The position numbers and the translations under genes are program-made. A stretch of DNA of 64,000 nucleotides, taken from contig OY754467.1 of NCBI GenBank assembly GCA_963575645.1, forward strand, positions 9,176,001 through 9,240,000. The letters are read 5' to 3'. The DNA is from Xanthostigma xanthostigma. Lineage: Eukaryota; Arthropoda; Insecta; Raphidioptera; Raphidiidae. This document shows positions 1-10,900 of this stretch, piece by piece; position 1 is the first letter of the stretch, and each line of letters begins with the position of its first letter. Under the pieces are notes generated by a model, which was given only the letters and a program-made list of their open reading frames with translations, was not told the origin of the DNA and searched no databases.

Positions 1-439
1 CATTTCATTTAAGACGCAACATAAATGATATTTGTTGATCATGGTAGCTATGGAAATCCAGAGGGACTAATAGGGCTTAAGTCCCGGACTCCCATGTATC
101 AAGGGCCCGTAATAATAATTGATTTTTCATCATGAATTTTGAATAGGTACTTTTTCATTACCAATGAGCACTTATCGTATTGTAGAATATAAAGCTCGGA
201 CGTACGTACGTACAAACCAACCGACAACTACTGTTCGTGATTTTCAATTACAATTTTAGTCGTAACTATTAACTGTGAACTCGAATCGATCTAAAAATGA
301 TTCTATTTTATAGAATAAAATCTCCTATTTTCAAAAAGCTTCTATTTGAATGGATTTCGTTTTGAAATTGTTCAAAAATGGCGCCAAATTGTTCATGAAG
401 CTATAAAACGTCGAGAAATTATGATCCGGGCCTTAGGTT

Positions 440-520
440 CCGTCATCCGATCAACTCCAATAATGTATGGCAAATACAGTAATATCTCTATGAATAAAGA
501 TTATTATTATTATTATTAAT
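440..520 (+). mobile_element. 3' end of another LINE copy
   Basis: AATAAAGATTATT followed by (ATT)n at about 496-520, the same kind of 3' tail as the LINE that follows. It looks like a strongly 5'-truncated copy. No coding sequence is left. Confidence 0.4.
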
Positions 521-734
521 AAAATTCCTAGATCTGGGGATTTTGTCGTCAGTTTGGCAACATTGTTTCTTACACGTGTTAACTAATTGGCGCCAATATT
601 TGAGGATTAGTCATAGAGCGTTTATAATTTTAGTTCAAAGCACGCGCGATGGCAGCATTTCAAATGTTTTAGACGTATATAGTATTATTTTTCAATGTCT
701 TGTTGTTTTAAATTCTTCTTCACCGTTAATACAA

Positions 735-1817
735 ATGTTGGAGTGCGTAAAATGTAACAAAAAAATAAGCAGACAGTATGATGATGTGATTTATTGCACA
801 TCGCAATGTCATGGGGTATATCATATCGGCTGTGCAAACATATCAGAACAGATTTTTGTCGACATGAAATTGAATAAAGAAATTTCATTTTGGAAATGTC
901 AAGCGTGCAGTTTGACTGAAATGACTGATAACAGCGTAGCAGTGACATCTATTGCAGCGACATCGAAACTAAATAGTAAGGATTCAAACCTTGATAAAGA
1001 TATGAATTTAAACATAGATAATGATATCGCAAGTGAGTTGAATATTAAAATTGATGCTCTAATGAACAACCAACATAAAATGATTAAACTTATTTATAGT
1101 TTATTTGATAAAATTGATACACTAGATAAAAATAATAATGTAAAAGATGTCCTCATAACCGAACTTAAAAATGAAGTTACTGAGTTAAAAGCTGAAATAA
1201 GATCAAACTCTATGAATGGGTCACATTCCAGGATAAACAACGCTGTAAATGCTAATACTAATGTAAAAGTAACTTATGCTGAAGCTCTTAAGGATAGTAC
1301 AGATACCAATGATGAAATTAAAATGAATAAGAAAAGCAATAATAGTAAACCTAAACAAATTGTCAACATGAACGTTAAGGCTACAGATATGAAATTATCA
1401 CAAGAGGTTGCGTCTGATAATGCAACAAACCTGAATGATGATACTGAAGATGGTGAGTTCCATGAAGTCAAACGTCGAAGAAGACGTGCACCACCACTTG
1501 TGGGAACTAATCAAGGTATCTCCAGCTTTCAAGGAACAACTAAAAAAACTTGGCTATACATAGGTAGGGCAAAAAAAGACACAACTGAGAACCACGTGCT
1601 AAATTATCTGTCAAGCAAGTGTCCTGACACGGAATTTACTTGTGTAAAATTAAACTCTAAAAGTGAGTATAATTCTTCTTTTAAAGTCGGTGCTGATTAT
1701 AAATCCCACGATCTTTTGATGAATGCTGAGTTCTGGCCAGATGGAATCATAGTAAGGAGATTCAATTTTTTTCGAGGATCAACCACAGGTTCTCCATTCA
1801 GTGAACAATCACGGTAG
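735..1817 (+). CDS. LINE ORF1 protein, PHD finger plus nucleic-acid-binding tail
   Basis: ORF1 of a CR1-like non-LTR retrotransposon, 360 residues from the ATG at 735; the frame is open further up to 543 but without an ATG. Residues 4-58 form a Cys4-His-Cys3 PHD finger (C4, C7, C21, C25, H30, C33, C55, C58). A Lys/Asn-rich coiled-coil-like stretch follows (about 95-150), then a basic block (KRRRRR), then a C-terminal domain with TWLYIGRAKKDTTENHV and GIIVRRFNFFRG, of the kind found in ORF1 of insect CR1-group LINEs. ORF1 proteins bind the element RNA and form the particle used for retrotransposition. No break is seen. The end overlaps ORF2. Confidence 0.8.
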   Translation: MLECVKCNKKISRQYDDVIYCTSQCHGVYHIGCANISEQIFVDMKLNKEISFWKCQACSLTEMTDNSVAVTSIAATSKLNSKDSNLDKDMNLNIDNDIASELNIKIDALMNNQHKMIKLIYSLFDKIDTLDKNNNVKDVLITELKNEVTELKAEIRSNSMNGSHSRINNAVNANTNVKVTYAEALKDSTDTNDEIKMNKKSNNSKPKQIVNMNVKATDMKLSQEVASDNATNLNDDTEDGEFHEVKRRRRRAPPLVGTNQGISSFQGTTKKTWLYIGRAKKDTTENHVLNYLSSKCPDTEFTCVKLNSKSEYNSSFKVGADYKSHDLLMNAEFWPDGIIVRRFNFFRGSTTGSPFSEQSR

Positions 1818-4665
1818 TTGTAAAAATAAATCAAAACAATTACTACATATCTTGCATCAAAATGTTCAGTCTGTCAAAAATAAAATAGATGAAATCCAAA
1901 TTTTCTTAACTGAAACCGACCCTGATATTGTTTGCTTAACCGAACACTGGTGTACAGACAAAGAGATTGGATTAATAAATTTTGATAATTATATTCTTAA
2001 CAGTTTTTATTGTCGTCAGTATTTTACACATGGAGGAGTCTCCATTTTTTGCAAAAATAATCTCAGTGTTACATCTCTTATATCTTTAGATGACTATTGT
2101 GTTGATAAAGTCATCGAATGCTGTGGTGTAAAATGTATTGTGAACAATACTAAAATAATTATAATTTGCATTTATCGTTCACCAGCTGGTGATTTTAACG
2201 ATTTTTTAAATTATTTTGACAACATGTTAAGTGACACTTATGATCATAATGCCAAAATTATTGTGGTTGGTGATTTTAATATTAATTTTTTAAATAATCA
2301 ATGTAATAAAGTTAATCGGATTAAAGACATTATTCTTTCATACAATCTATACAGTGCTGTAGACACTTATACAAGAGTTACTGAAAGGAGTGCTACAGCT
2401 ATAGACAATGTTATTACTAATGTTTCTGATAGTGATGTAGCTGTTCACATTCTGAACTCGGCTATCTCTGATCATTTTGCTCAGCAAGTGTTTCTCTCTT
2501 ATACAACTAGTTGTAAAGAAGCCACGAATTATGTATATAGAAGGAACTTTAACGATACAAACATAAATTACTTTCAATATCTTTTATCGAATACTAACTG
2601 GAACTTTGTCTATAATGATAAGCTACAGTTTGATGACTGCTTTAATTTGTTTTACTCAGAATATCGTAGACTGTTTGACATTGCCTTTCCAATTAGTAAA
2701 GTAAAGTTAAATAATTCCAAAAAATCTCGTGCCCCCTGGGTCACGAAAGGCATTCTTATTTCAAGAAATAAACTAAAACTTTTGGACAGCATATGCAAGA
2801 CTTCTGTTAACGCATACATTAAAGATTACTATCAAAAATATAAAGGTATTTACAGAAAGGTTATTGCAGCTGCGAAGTGCAAATATAACTCTGATATTTT
2901 AAATAATTCTACAAATAAAAGCAAATCTGTATGGAATATTATAAATCGTAACATTAAGCCATCTAACAATACATCATATTCGATATTTGATAATAATCAA
3001 CTAGTATGTGATACCTTGAGAGTCGCAAACATTTTTAATCAGTATTTTGTCAATATAACTGGTAATATTGACTTTGATTCGGGTGCTGATCCCAGAGTTG
3101 CAACTAAATCGGATAATTTTAACACAATCTTTCTAAATCCAGTCGACCAAAATGAAATACTAAATGTTGTCTCCAAATTAAAAGCATCGTCTTCTAGCGG
3201 AATGGACCAAATTTCCACATCTCTTTTTAAAACTTGCATTAATTATATCATGAATCCGTTGATTTACTTAATAAATAAATCTTTTATATGTGGTGCATTC
3301 CCTACAGCTATTAAGCAAGCCAGAGTTGTCCCTATATATAAAAAAGGCGATCCTAATGACACTAAAAACTATAGACCAATATCCATACTTTCTGTTTTCT
3401 CTAAGATGTTTGAAAATGCTTTCTGTAATAGACTTATCTCTTTTCTTTCAAAATTTAAAATCCTAAATTCGAGCCAACATGGATTTGTTTCTGGTAAATC
3501 CACAGAGACGGCATTTGTTGACTTTGTAGAATTTATACTGGGAGCATTAAATGAAGGCTATTTAGTTTCTAGTGTCTTACTTGATTTTTCTAAAGCTTTT
3601 GATTTAGTGGATCATGATCTACTTCTAGCGAAACTTGACAACATGGGTATTAGAGGCAAGGCATTACATTGGTTACAATCATTTTTATTTGAGCGCACAC
3701 AGAGAGTTGTTATTAATGGACAAGCGTCTATGGAACTACCTGTCAAAATGGGAGTCCCGCAAGGGTCTACTTTGGGTCCAATCTTGTATTTGTTATTTTC
3801 AAATGACCTACCATCATCCATAGATAACAGTGACAAAATAGTTATGTATGCTGACGACACTTCTCTATTAACCAAGCATAAAGATATTGCCAAGCTGGAA
3901 ATTAATTCCAATATTATGGCTAACACCGTATATGATTGGAGTGTTCGTAACAGACTACAACTAAACTTAAACAAAACTGTATCTATGTTATTTTATACAA
4001 AGCAAGCACGAATTAACGTCGAACCGGCAATTGTCATCAATGATCACCTTATTAATAATACTGACACTTTTGGTTTCTTAGGCTTAACAATTAATTCAAA
4101 TCTCGACTGGTCTTATCATATTGAAATTTGTAGCAACAAAATATCAAGGTCAATTTTTGCCCTCAGGAGACTATCATCCATTGTTGACAGACAAACTCTC
4201 CTTACTTATTATTTTGCGTCCATCTATTCCCATATAAATTATGGTATACTAATGTGGGGTAACTCTTCATATGAGGACAGAATTTTTATTTTACAAAAGA
4301 AAGCACTGAGGATCATCTTCAATATTAAGCCACGTGACACCTGTCGCAATGTATTTGTAAATAATAAACTGTTGACAGTTCCTTCTATTTACATCTATAA
4401 GTCTGGCATCTTCGTTTGGAACAACTATAATTTATTTTCGGAACATAATCACCAGTACCTCACAAGACACAAACATAATTTAGTGTCTAATACGCCAAAA
4501 TTAGCTTTATATCAAAAAAGCCCAATGTACTGTTGTAGTAAAATATTCAATACCATTCCAGATGATATTAAAAACGCACCTAACGTTCATCACTTTAAAA
4601 AGAGACTTAGATCTTTTTTGAGTAATAGCTGCTTTTATTCATTAAGTGAATTTTTTAATATGTAA
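1801..4665 (+). CDS. LINE ORF2: endonuclease plus reverse transcriptase
   Basis: Polyprotein of the CR1-like LINE, about 954 residues, open from 1756 to the stop at 4665. The N-terminal apurinic-type endonuclease has LHQNVQSV (about 18-25), TEHW (47-50), VVGDFNINF (about 155-163) and SDH (about 223-225). The reverse transcriptase has IKQARVVPIYKKGD, the PISIL block, LLDFSKAFD, GVPQGSTLGP and the catalytic YADD at about 683-686. The C-terminus (FKKRLRSFL...FYSLSEFF) is like that of related LINEs. The catalytic motifs are all present. There is no ATG in frame before residue 142 (2224), downstream of part of the endonuclease. The frame is +1 relative to ORF1 with a 62-base shared open stretch, so translation would need reinitiation at a non-ATG codon or a frameshift. 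Confidence 0.88.
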   Translation: MNNHGSCKNKSKQLLHILHQNVQSVKNKIDEIQIFLTETDPDIVCLTEHWCTDKEIGLINFDNYILNSFYCRQYFTHGGVSIFCKNNLSVTSLISLDDYCVDKVIECCGVKCIVNNTKIIIICIYRSPAGDFNDFLNYFDNMLSDTYDHNAKIIVVGDFNINFLNNQCNKVNRIKDIILSYNLYSAVDTYTRVTERSATAIDNVITNVSDSDVAVHILNSAISDHFAQQVFLSYTTSCKEATNYVYRRNFNDTNINYFQYLLSNTNWNFVYNDKLQFDDCFNLFYSEYRRLFDIAFPISKVKLNNSKKSRAPWVTKGILISRNKLKLLDSICKTSVNAYIKDYYQKYKGIYRKVIAAAKCKYNSDILNNSTNKSKSVWNIINRNIKPSNNTSYSIFDNNQLVCDTLRVANIFNQYFVNITGNIDFDSGADPRVATKSDNFNTIFLNPVDQNEILNVVSKLKASSSSGMDQISTSLFKTCINYIMNPLIYLINKSFICGAFPTAIKQARVVPIYKKGDPNDTKNYRPISILSVFSKMFENAFCNRLISFLSKFKILNSSQHGFVSGKSTETAFVDFVEFILGALNEGYLVSSVLLDFSKAFDLVDHDLLLAKLDNMGIRGKALHWLQSFLFERTQRVVINGQASMELPVKMGVPQGSTLGPILYLLFSNDLPSSIDNSDKIVMYADDTSLLTKHKDIAKLEINSNIMANTVYDWSVRNRLQLNLNKTVSMLFYTKQARINVEPAIVINDHLINNTDTFGFLGLTINSNLDWSYHIEICSNKISRSIFALRRLSSIVDRQTLLTYYFASIYSHINYGILMWGNSSYEDRIFILQKKALRIIFNIKPRDTCRNVFVNNKLLTVPSIYIYKSGIFVWNNYNLFSEHNHQYLTRHKHNLVSNTPKLALYQKSPMYCCSKIFNTIPDDIKNAPNVHHFKKRLRSFLSNSCFYSLSEFFNM

Positions 4666-4880
4666 ATTTTATATTATTTAAATGTTTCTTGTGAACGATG
4701 ACTTCTCCTATACATTGTAGTATGTTCTTGGAGTAATAAAATTATTATTATTATTATTATTCTTCTTGTCCTTCAAGGAACACTTTGCCCTCATCGTAAT
4801 ATTATCTCTTTATATGTGCACGATTTTGTTTTTAATCCGTTTATATATATAAATATTAAATATACCGTATGGCCTCGAAT

Positions 4881-5561
4881 ACGGAAGCCGGGTTGGCTCA
4901 TTGGTGACTAGTGGAGTAGTGGCACCGCACACGGCCACTTCCAACATGTTAACGCGTGCACGCGTTAACATGTGTCCGTGTGCGGGATAAATGCAGATTT
5001 CTGCCTTATCCGTGTGCGGGATAAATGCAGATTTCTACCTTATCCTGGAACGGTAATCGAGCTATCTCTGTCTTTTAACTGTCAAATTCTGTGAGCAGCG
5101 TTACTTTTTGCATTGAGGTTAGGCGTAGCTGAAGTTTTGTTTATAGTGAAATAAAGTAATAAAGAATTTCAAAGTAAACATTAGAAATGAGTTTCGTTAA
5201 AATTAAAAATGAAAATGTTACCGTAAAATTACCTGTGATGAACAATAAACTCATTTCTAATGTTTACTTTGAAATTCTTTATTACTTTATTTCACTATAA
5301 ACAAAACTTCAGCTACGCCTAACCTCAATGCAAAAAGTAACGCTGCTCACAGAATTTGACAGTTAAAAGACAGAGATAGCTCGATTACCGTTCCAGGATA
5401 AGGTAGAAATCTGCATTTATCCCGCACACGGATAAGGCAGAAATCTGCATTTATCCCGCACACGGACACATGTTAACGAGTGCACGCGTTAACATGTTGG
5501 AAGTGGCCGTGTGCGGTGCCACTACTCCACTAGTCACCAATGAGCCAACCCGGCTTCCGTA
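4881..5561. mobile_element. Foldback element with 312-bp arms and 8-bp target duplication
   Basis: Left arm 4881-5192 is the reverse complement of right arm 5249-5560 with very few differences; a 56-bp AT-rich spacer lies between. CCTCGAAT flanks both sides (4873-4880 and 5562-5569). Each arm holds a tandem pair of a roughly 35-bp unit containing GTGCGGGATAAATGCAGATT. Each arm also holds a 30-bp palindrome, perfect in the left arm (centre GCGTG/CACGC, about 4944-4973) and with one change in the right. No coding capacity. The 8-bp duplication fits hAT-type or P-like integration; the family is unknown to me. Confidence 0.85.
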
Positions 5562-6146
5562 CCTCGAATCTACGGCACTGTGCAGTCAACCAAGTTCGGC
5601 AAACTGCAATGTGTATATATTGACACTAATCAATGTGTCCGACCGAAGCTTCGGCCACCTTCGGCGAGACCTTCGTCTTCAATCAAAATGAGCCGAAGTT
5701 TTGGCCGAAGCCGAAGGTTTCTAACAAGCGCCGAAATTGAACGAACTGTTACGCATGAGCGAGAGCGCGATGGACGTGGCGACTTCGAGATATGATTAAA
5801 ATTACCTTTCTATATAATACTAGCGGTCCTGCCCGGCTTCACCCGGATGCAAAAGAACGAATGGAGGGAGGAACATGAGTACACACGTTCATCTTAGTTT
5901 ACCGAGATGAATGTTGTGTCCAAACATGATGATCGGAGTTACCGTTCAAAAGTTTTTGTCGGACGGACAAATGAGTTACATTTTGCAACATTTTTCATTG
6001 GTGCTCCGCTCCTATTGGTCATAGCGGGATATTATATAGCCTATAGCCTTCCTCGATAAATGGACTATCCAACAAAAAAAAATTCAGTTCGAACCAGTAG
6101 TTCCTGAGATTAGCGCGTTCAACCAAACAAACTCTTCAGCTTTATA

Positions 6147-7057
6147 AAGGGTCTTTCAACAAGGACGGGTCGATGTTGAAATTGAATAAAACAAGCTGTG
6201 TGTGAGATATTAACGAAATTATTTTTTTGTTTGAAAGGCCCACTTATGCCATTATGTATGGAATATGACATCGTTCAAATATCCGCCGCGGCTTCGAACG
6301 GTGGCACGGATCCGAGAGGTCCAATTTTCAATGACTCTACTGCATAGATCCGGCTGAATCTGACGAAAATCCGTACCAAACAGTAACTTTCTGTGGATGC
6401 ATTGCCACCTGGTGAACCTCATGTGGGTTGTGGTCGTCCCATATACGGCAATTTTGCTTATTAACAAAACCATTCATCCAAAAATGCGCCTCGTCGCTAA
6501 AGATTATTTTTCGGCCAAAATCGGGGTCCTCTTCCAAACGTTCCGAAGCCCAGTCAGCGAACAAACGGCGTTGTCTGTGATCATTAACTTTGAGGTCCTG
6601 GGTCAGTTGGATGTTGTACGGGTGCAGGCCCAAGTCCCGACGCAAAATTCTCCAAGTTGAAGTCTGCGAAAGGCGATAAATCGACTGCCTCGGAGTCTCC
6701 TGCACACTCTGACGGACAGCGGCGATGTTCTCGGCCGATCTGGCGATCCTTTGCCGTAAGGGTGTTGGTTGGTTGTTTACTGAACCGGTCGTCTCGAATT
6801 TAGCCACCAAACGTTGGAGAGTCGACTTTGAAGGGCCACCGCGTCTGCCGTAAAATTGACGCAATGCGCGCAACGTTTGCACTAACGAATTTTCATAATA
6901 AAGTTTTATCATTTGGACATGCTGCTCAGTCGTGTAACTTGCGATGGTGATTTGGCATCAATGACTGAAAAAGAAAAAACAGATTTGACAGATGCCGCCA
7001 AAACAGCATGGCCGCCACAAACTGTCAACATCGACCCGTCCTTGTTGAAAGACCCTT
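6147..7057 (-). mobile_element. Tc1/mariner-like DNA transposon, internally deleted
   Basis: The terminal inverted repeats, AAGGGTCTTTCAACAAGGAC and on (about 31 bp), match at both ends, flanked by TA at 6145-6146 and 7058-7059. Length is 911 bp, against roughly 1.3 kb for whole members of this insect family. It sits inside a Helitron, so it is younger than that insertion. Confidence 0.93.
6252..6945 (-). pseudogene. Tc1/mariner-like transposase remnant (DUF4817-type N-terminus)
   Basis: The main open piece, 6337-6912, starts MIKLYYENSLVQTLRALRQF and shows the helix-turn-helix (SKSTLQRLVAKFETTGSV) and the first catalytic Asp in IIFSDEAHFW. Upstream the frame continues as SYTTEQHVQ, but where family members start with ATG this copy has ATC (minus strand, 6945-6943). 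After KVTVWYG the middle of the catalytic domain is deleted, removing the second and third acidic residues. The C-terminus resumes in another frame as QPDLCSRVIENW...GGYLNDVIFH at about 6252-6370. It cannot encode active transposase. Confidence 0.9.
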
Positions 7058-7139
7058 TATATTAGTATAAATATTAGTTAATGTAAACCTTCAATTTAAA
7101 AGTAGTAAAATCATTTATATTATTAATTGTAGCTTGTAG

Positions 7140-7363
7140 TAGTTGCAGCCAATTTAAACTGAATTTCTTAGGGTATTTAAGTCTTCGGCTTCCCCTGAGG
7201 GACTTTTTTTTTTAATATTTTGTAATTATTTTTAAGCTTGCTCATAAGTTACAATCGATACCCGTTAAGTCAGGACGTCTTGGGGACAATAAAAACAAGA
7301 TATAATATATTGTACTGTAATTAATGAAAACAAAAAAAATAAAAAATTATTATTATTATTATA
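7140..7363 (+). mobile_element. LINE 3' end with (ATT)n tail
   Basis: A short 3'-UTR-like stretch ending AAAAAATTATTATTATTATTAT. It is strongly 5'-truncated and without coding sequence. Confidence 0.4.
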
Positions 7364-8362
7364 AAACCAATGCATTGTTGCTGATCCAATCAATCACGAA
7401 ATTTTCAATTTTTGTAGCTATAAAATACAGACTTCTCCATCTTTTCATAAACTAAATTCGAGGACATACGGTAGATTAAAACAGGTTTCATGTTAAACTC
7501 GAAAAACAAAAATATTTAGTAATATTAATAGCTATTCATAATTACGTTATTTTTTACTTAAATAAAAACCGCTGAAAAACTGTCCGTCAGAAATATCAAA
7601 TTTCCATAAAAAATAAAATATCTTCATATTAAGTTCGAAGTACGTACAGGAATAAATTTAAGAAAAATATCTTTTGTTAAATTCGATTAATAAACATTAT
7701 GAATACATTTAATCACCTGTCCAAACTTATTGACCTCTAAGAGGTCACTGCTTTAAATAGATAAACCTGTGATTTTACACATAAATAATCCATTTTATTT
7801 TTGTGGGTACATTTTCGCTCACTGTTCGTCCCCCTTTAGTATAGAACGGATCGTCATTGGCCTTTCCTGCCACTAAGAAAGGGTATTATATCTATGAGAC
7901 ATCAGTAAAAAACAAACCAATTTCACTTCGCGATACGACTCGCTTGTAGGTTCGTCCGTGTTTGTGAGGATATTCGGGAGTCGTCGCACATTTTTGAAGT
8001 GAAAACTTCTTTAGCGGCGTTGTACACTTTTTTTGTAATGGGTAAAAAATGTTAAACTCGCGTCAGATCGTCAGATCTGCGTAAGACGAAAACTTTTATT
8101 TATACAACGTTAGACATCTAGCGTTGAAATATCGTACATAAAAATGCAATCTATGATACAAACCATTTTGATCGAAAATTCGTAAGACGTTAATATTCAA
8201 GTTTTCACTTCCGCCAGCACTCCCGGAGTGCAACCCGTCTTTTTTTTTGGTAGAATCTACTTTAAAAGTCTTTTAAAAATGTTTGAGGGGGGTTTTTGTA
8301 TACAATAAAAATATTTTCAAAAAGTATTCATTAATGGAATTTTTAACATAGCGCTGTGCCGC
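7364..8362. other. AT-rich sequence, no gene
   Basis: No coding frame is supported. Around 7925-8235 is a repeat-like block: TTTTGAAGTGAAAACTTC near 7990 resembles a motif (GAAGTAAAACTTCTTTACGC) seen again at 51563 and, reversed, at 63560. Confidence 0.4.
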
Positions 8363-8640
8363 TCACGCTACTGAAATGACGCGAATCATAATCAGTTTGT
8401 GATTGTCTGCTATGTCACATTGATCTGTCGAATTGAAAGCGAACCACGAGGAAGATAATGTATATACGTCTCTTTTTATAGATAACGAAGTCTCACGCTA
8501 CTGATATGATGTAAATTATAATCAGTTTTGGATTGGTTGACTAGATCTAATAGGTCACGCCCACTGATCTGTCGAATTGAAAACGAACCACGAAGAAGAT
8601 AATTTATATACGTCTCTTTTCATAGATAACGAAGTGTGAC
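8363..8640. repeat. Direct tandem duplication, two units of about 130-150 bp
   Basis: Units at about 8363-8491 and 8492-8640 share CTCACGCTACTGA, ATCTGTCGAATTGAAA and TATATACGTCTCTTTT with scattered changes and small indels. No coding potential. Confidence 0.7.
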
Positions 8641-8696
8641 TCACTTCTACGTCATTGTATGACGGTTTGCGCTCAGTGTTTAAAATATGCATAATA

Positions 8697-9104
8697 ATGC
8701 GTTTAACGTCCGTTTCTCGACTTGACGCCATTCGCACCATTACTATTTTCCACCTATCACACTTCCCGTTATTTTCTACAATTTTTTTCAACTTCAACTA
8801 TAATTAATAGCAATGGGCGAATGAAGGAATTTTGGGACATTAGGATAAGGTAGGCAAATTTTGAGCATAGGAGTTTGACAGGTATTCGGCCATGGCCTTG
8901 AATTAGGGAACCATCTTGATATTTATCTGGAATTATTGAGGAAAGCCATGGAAAACCTTAACAAGACGGCCGGTACAGGAATTACCGTTTCTCGGCGAGA
9001 GGCAGCAGGAAAAAGTTCCAGCCACATCTACCCCCGTCGGGACTCGACCCCGGTACCCCGAATGCGAGTCTAGTGCTCTCACCACTACGCCACCCCGCTC
9101 GGTA
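8697..9104 (-). mobile_element. tRNA-derived SINE (copy 1)
   Basis: On the minus strand the head reads TACCGAGCGGGGTGGCGTAG with a Pol III A-box-like TGGCGTAGTGG, and then a B-box-like GGGGTCGAGTCC (about 9039-9051). The body continues to about 8697 and matches the copy at 16411-16790 throughout. The head is at 9104 and the tail lies to the left. Confidence 0.75.
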
Positions 9105-9126
9105 TATATATTTCTTCGTCTAATAC

Positions 9127-9434
9127 AGGGGTCGGCTACCTTTTGAGACGAAAGAGCGAAAAATTACAATTTACAAAATTTTCCAGTTTTTAAAGAGCCA
9201 TTAAACATTTTCGTTTCAGTATTATAGTATTAATTCTTATATAGGTATAACCGTGGACGACACGTCGCGACGGGGGTGGTGCGGGTGAGACGCGAGTGGA
9301 AATGTCTGAGAGATAGACATGGTGCTCAGTCGTGGATAGATTGGACGTTTTTTAAGGGTTTATATAATAAATTAATTATTTTTTGCGTATGGAACTGGAG
9401 AGCGGCAACTTTACATAAAAAGAGCCGCAGGTAA
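9127..9434. mobile_element. hAT-like non-autonomous element, right end missing
   Basis: Starts CAGGGGTCGGCTACCTTTTG, a typical hAT terminus, and runs to AAAGAGCCGCAGGT at 9434, where the matching right end breaks off. No target duplication can be seen. Confidence 0.6.
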
Positions 9435-9885
9435 TAAAATGTGTGATTTCACTCATAGAGAGAGTCGACTGTAAACGACGTGTAATGCGCATAAAAAAAC
9501 ATATTTTTAGTGGGTTCTCTCGGCTAGAAGATAAAATGTGTAATCAAGTTCCCGTGTTGTCGACTACTTTATAGCCGATGATGGAGTTTTAAATATTATA
9601 CAGCGCGAGACCGCCGTCGCATGTTTCCCAGAAAAGTAAAAAAATATTATATACTACTATTTATATTTGAATATGTATATATTTGTCTATCTTCGCTCTT
9701 GTGTGCTGAGTAAAGGCACATTATTAAGACAATAAATTTAAAAATATATTTATATGTATATTTGCGGTTTTATAACTTCACATTCTTTCGGAAAGATTAC
9801 GCGACGCAGTTGCAGAAAACACTCGGATGCCGAAGTTACGGATTCTTATACGCGCTTGGAAAAGTCACTGCAATGGCGGCGTATG
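9435..9885. other. AT-rich sequence, no gene
   Basis: Nothing recognised apart from short AT runs. Confidence 0.4.
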
Positions 9886-10690
9886 AACGGTGGTAGCCAC
9901 AGACCTGGAAAACTTGGAATTATCAGAGAATTCAATGCAACCTGGAAAAGGTCATATGCATGTATTTTTTTATATTTTTAATAGATTATTTTAGTCAACC
10001 ATAATACGGAAAAAATTGATAATCATTTAAAAATGTAATATTATCATAAGAAAAAAAAATAAATTTCACATTCAAAAATATAGACAGTTTAAACAATCGG
10101 CCATGTTGGCGGGCTTATGTGACGTCATGATATACGATGCATGTCAACCTTGATGTCAAATTGTCAATGTTCTAATAATAGTTTGTTTACTGTGAGACGA
10201 CACAGTCGTCATGGAAATTGTTGTTGATATACCTATACTTTGACGTCACGCTGCGTTTTGAATATTCGAAAATAGCGCGTATTTTCTACATTTCTTTTAT
10301 ATTATTTGTATTTTTTTCAGTGATTAGATTAATAAAATAATCATTACGATATAATCAGGAACTAAAATATATATCGAAATAAAAATTTAAACCAATTTGG
10401 AGTCTCATGCATATGACCTAATGTCACGGAATTTTACAAAGTATCAGGGAACAATAGCATTTCTAGTTTTGAATTTTTTTTGTTGTTTTAAAACTGCTTT
10501 CAGGCTCGAAAAAAAGTTTTTCCAAGCTTTATGAATAGCTGGTCATTGAGCTTGGCGTTCAAGCTGCAATTTGGTACTTTTTTTGTTTGCTATGCGACTA
10601 TTTATCGCTAAGATATCGGCGATTAAGTAAAAAGTTACTTTTGGCTTTTTTACCATCGATATCTCTAATAGTCGTACAGTAAAGAGAAGT
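9886..10690 (+). mobile_element. hAT-like element of the CAGGGTGGCCACAGA family (copy 1), interrupted
   Basis: Matches 37737-38040 on both sides of a foreign insert at 9949-10419: GGTAGCCACAGACCTGGAAA before it and GGAATTTTACAAAGTATCAG to CGTACAGTAAAG after it. The right end is missing. No coding sequence. Confidence 0.7.
9949..10419. mobile_element. 471-bp TIR element inside the hAT-like copy
   Basis: Ends AGGTCATATGCATG and CATGCATATGACCT form a perfect 14-bp inverted repeat. The empty site is seen in the related copy at about 37793. The interior is AT-rich and non-coding. The superfamily is not clear. Confidence 0.75.
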
Positions 10691-10900
10691 TTTGTGTGCG
10701 TAAAAAAACGACGTCAATGTGAATGATTTAAGTCACTGTAAGCTTAGTACTATTACACTTACAGTGTCAACATTAAATGACTCAGCAAAGATATCTCCGT
10801 ACATGCAAAGTTCACTAGTGTCTCTGTGGCCTGTGTTGTGTGCGCTCTGTAAATGTGCGAATGCAACAGTACAGAACAGCTCAGCACAGAGCAATGGCGC

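Larger units (their letters stand above)
520..4762 (+). mobile_element. CR1-like LINE, near full length, (TTA)n tail
   Basis: The unit runs from somewhere between 520 and 734 (5' UTR limit not certain) through ORF1 and ORF2 to an AATAAA-like signal and a (TTA)n tail at 4736-4762. Both ORFs are open, which points to a young copy. I could not find a clear target-site duplication. CR1 group is inferred from the PHD-finger ORF1 and the style of ORF2; a related clade is possible. Confidence 0.8.
5820..7071 (-). mobile_element. Non-autonomous Helitron, split by a Tc1/mariner-like element
   Basis: Minus-strand Helitron. The 3' end is at 5820 (CTAG reading from the other strand), preceded by the GC-rich hairpin CACCCGGGTGAAGCCGGGC; the 5' end is at about 7071 (ACTAATATA...AAGCTGAAGAG). 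It has no genes. A mariner-like element interrupts it at 6147-7057. The same family recurs at 21960, 27707, 45935 and 59757. Confidence 0.75.

Noticed and set aside
5470-5795. Two short ORFs at the right side of the foldback
   Set aside because: They arise from the palindromic arm and from repeated CCGAAG words after it; no domain.
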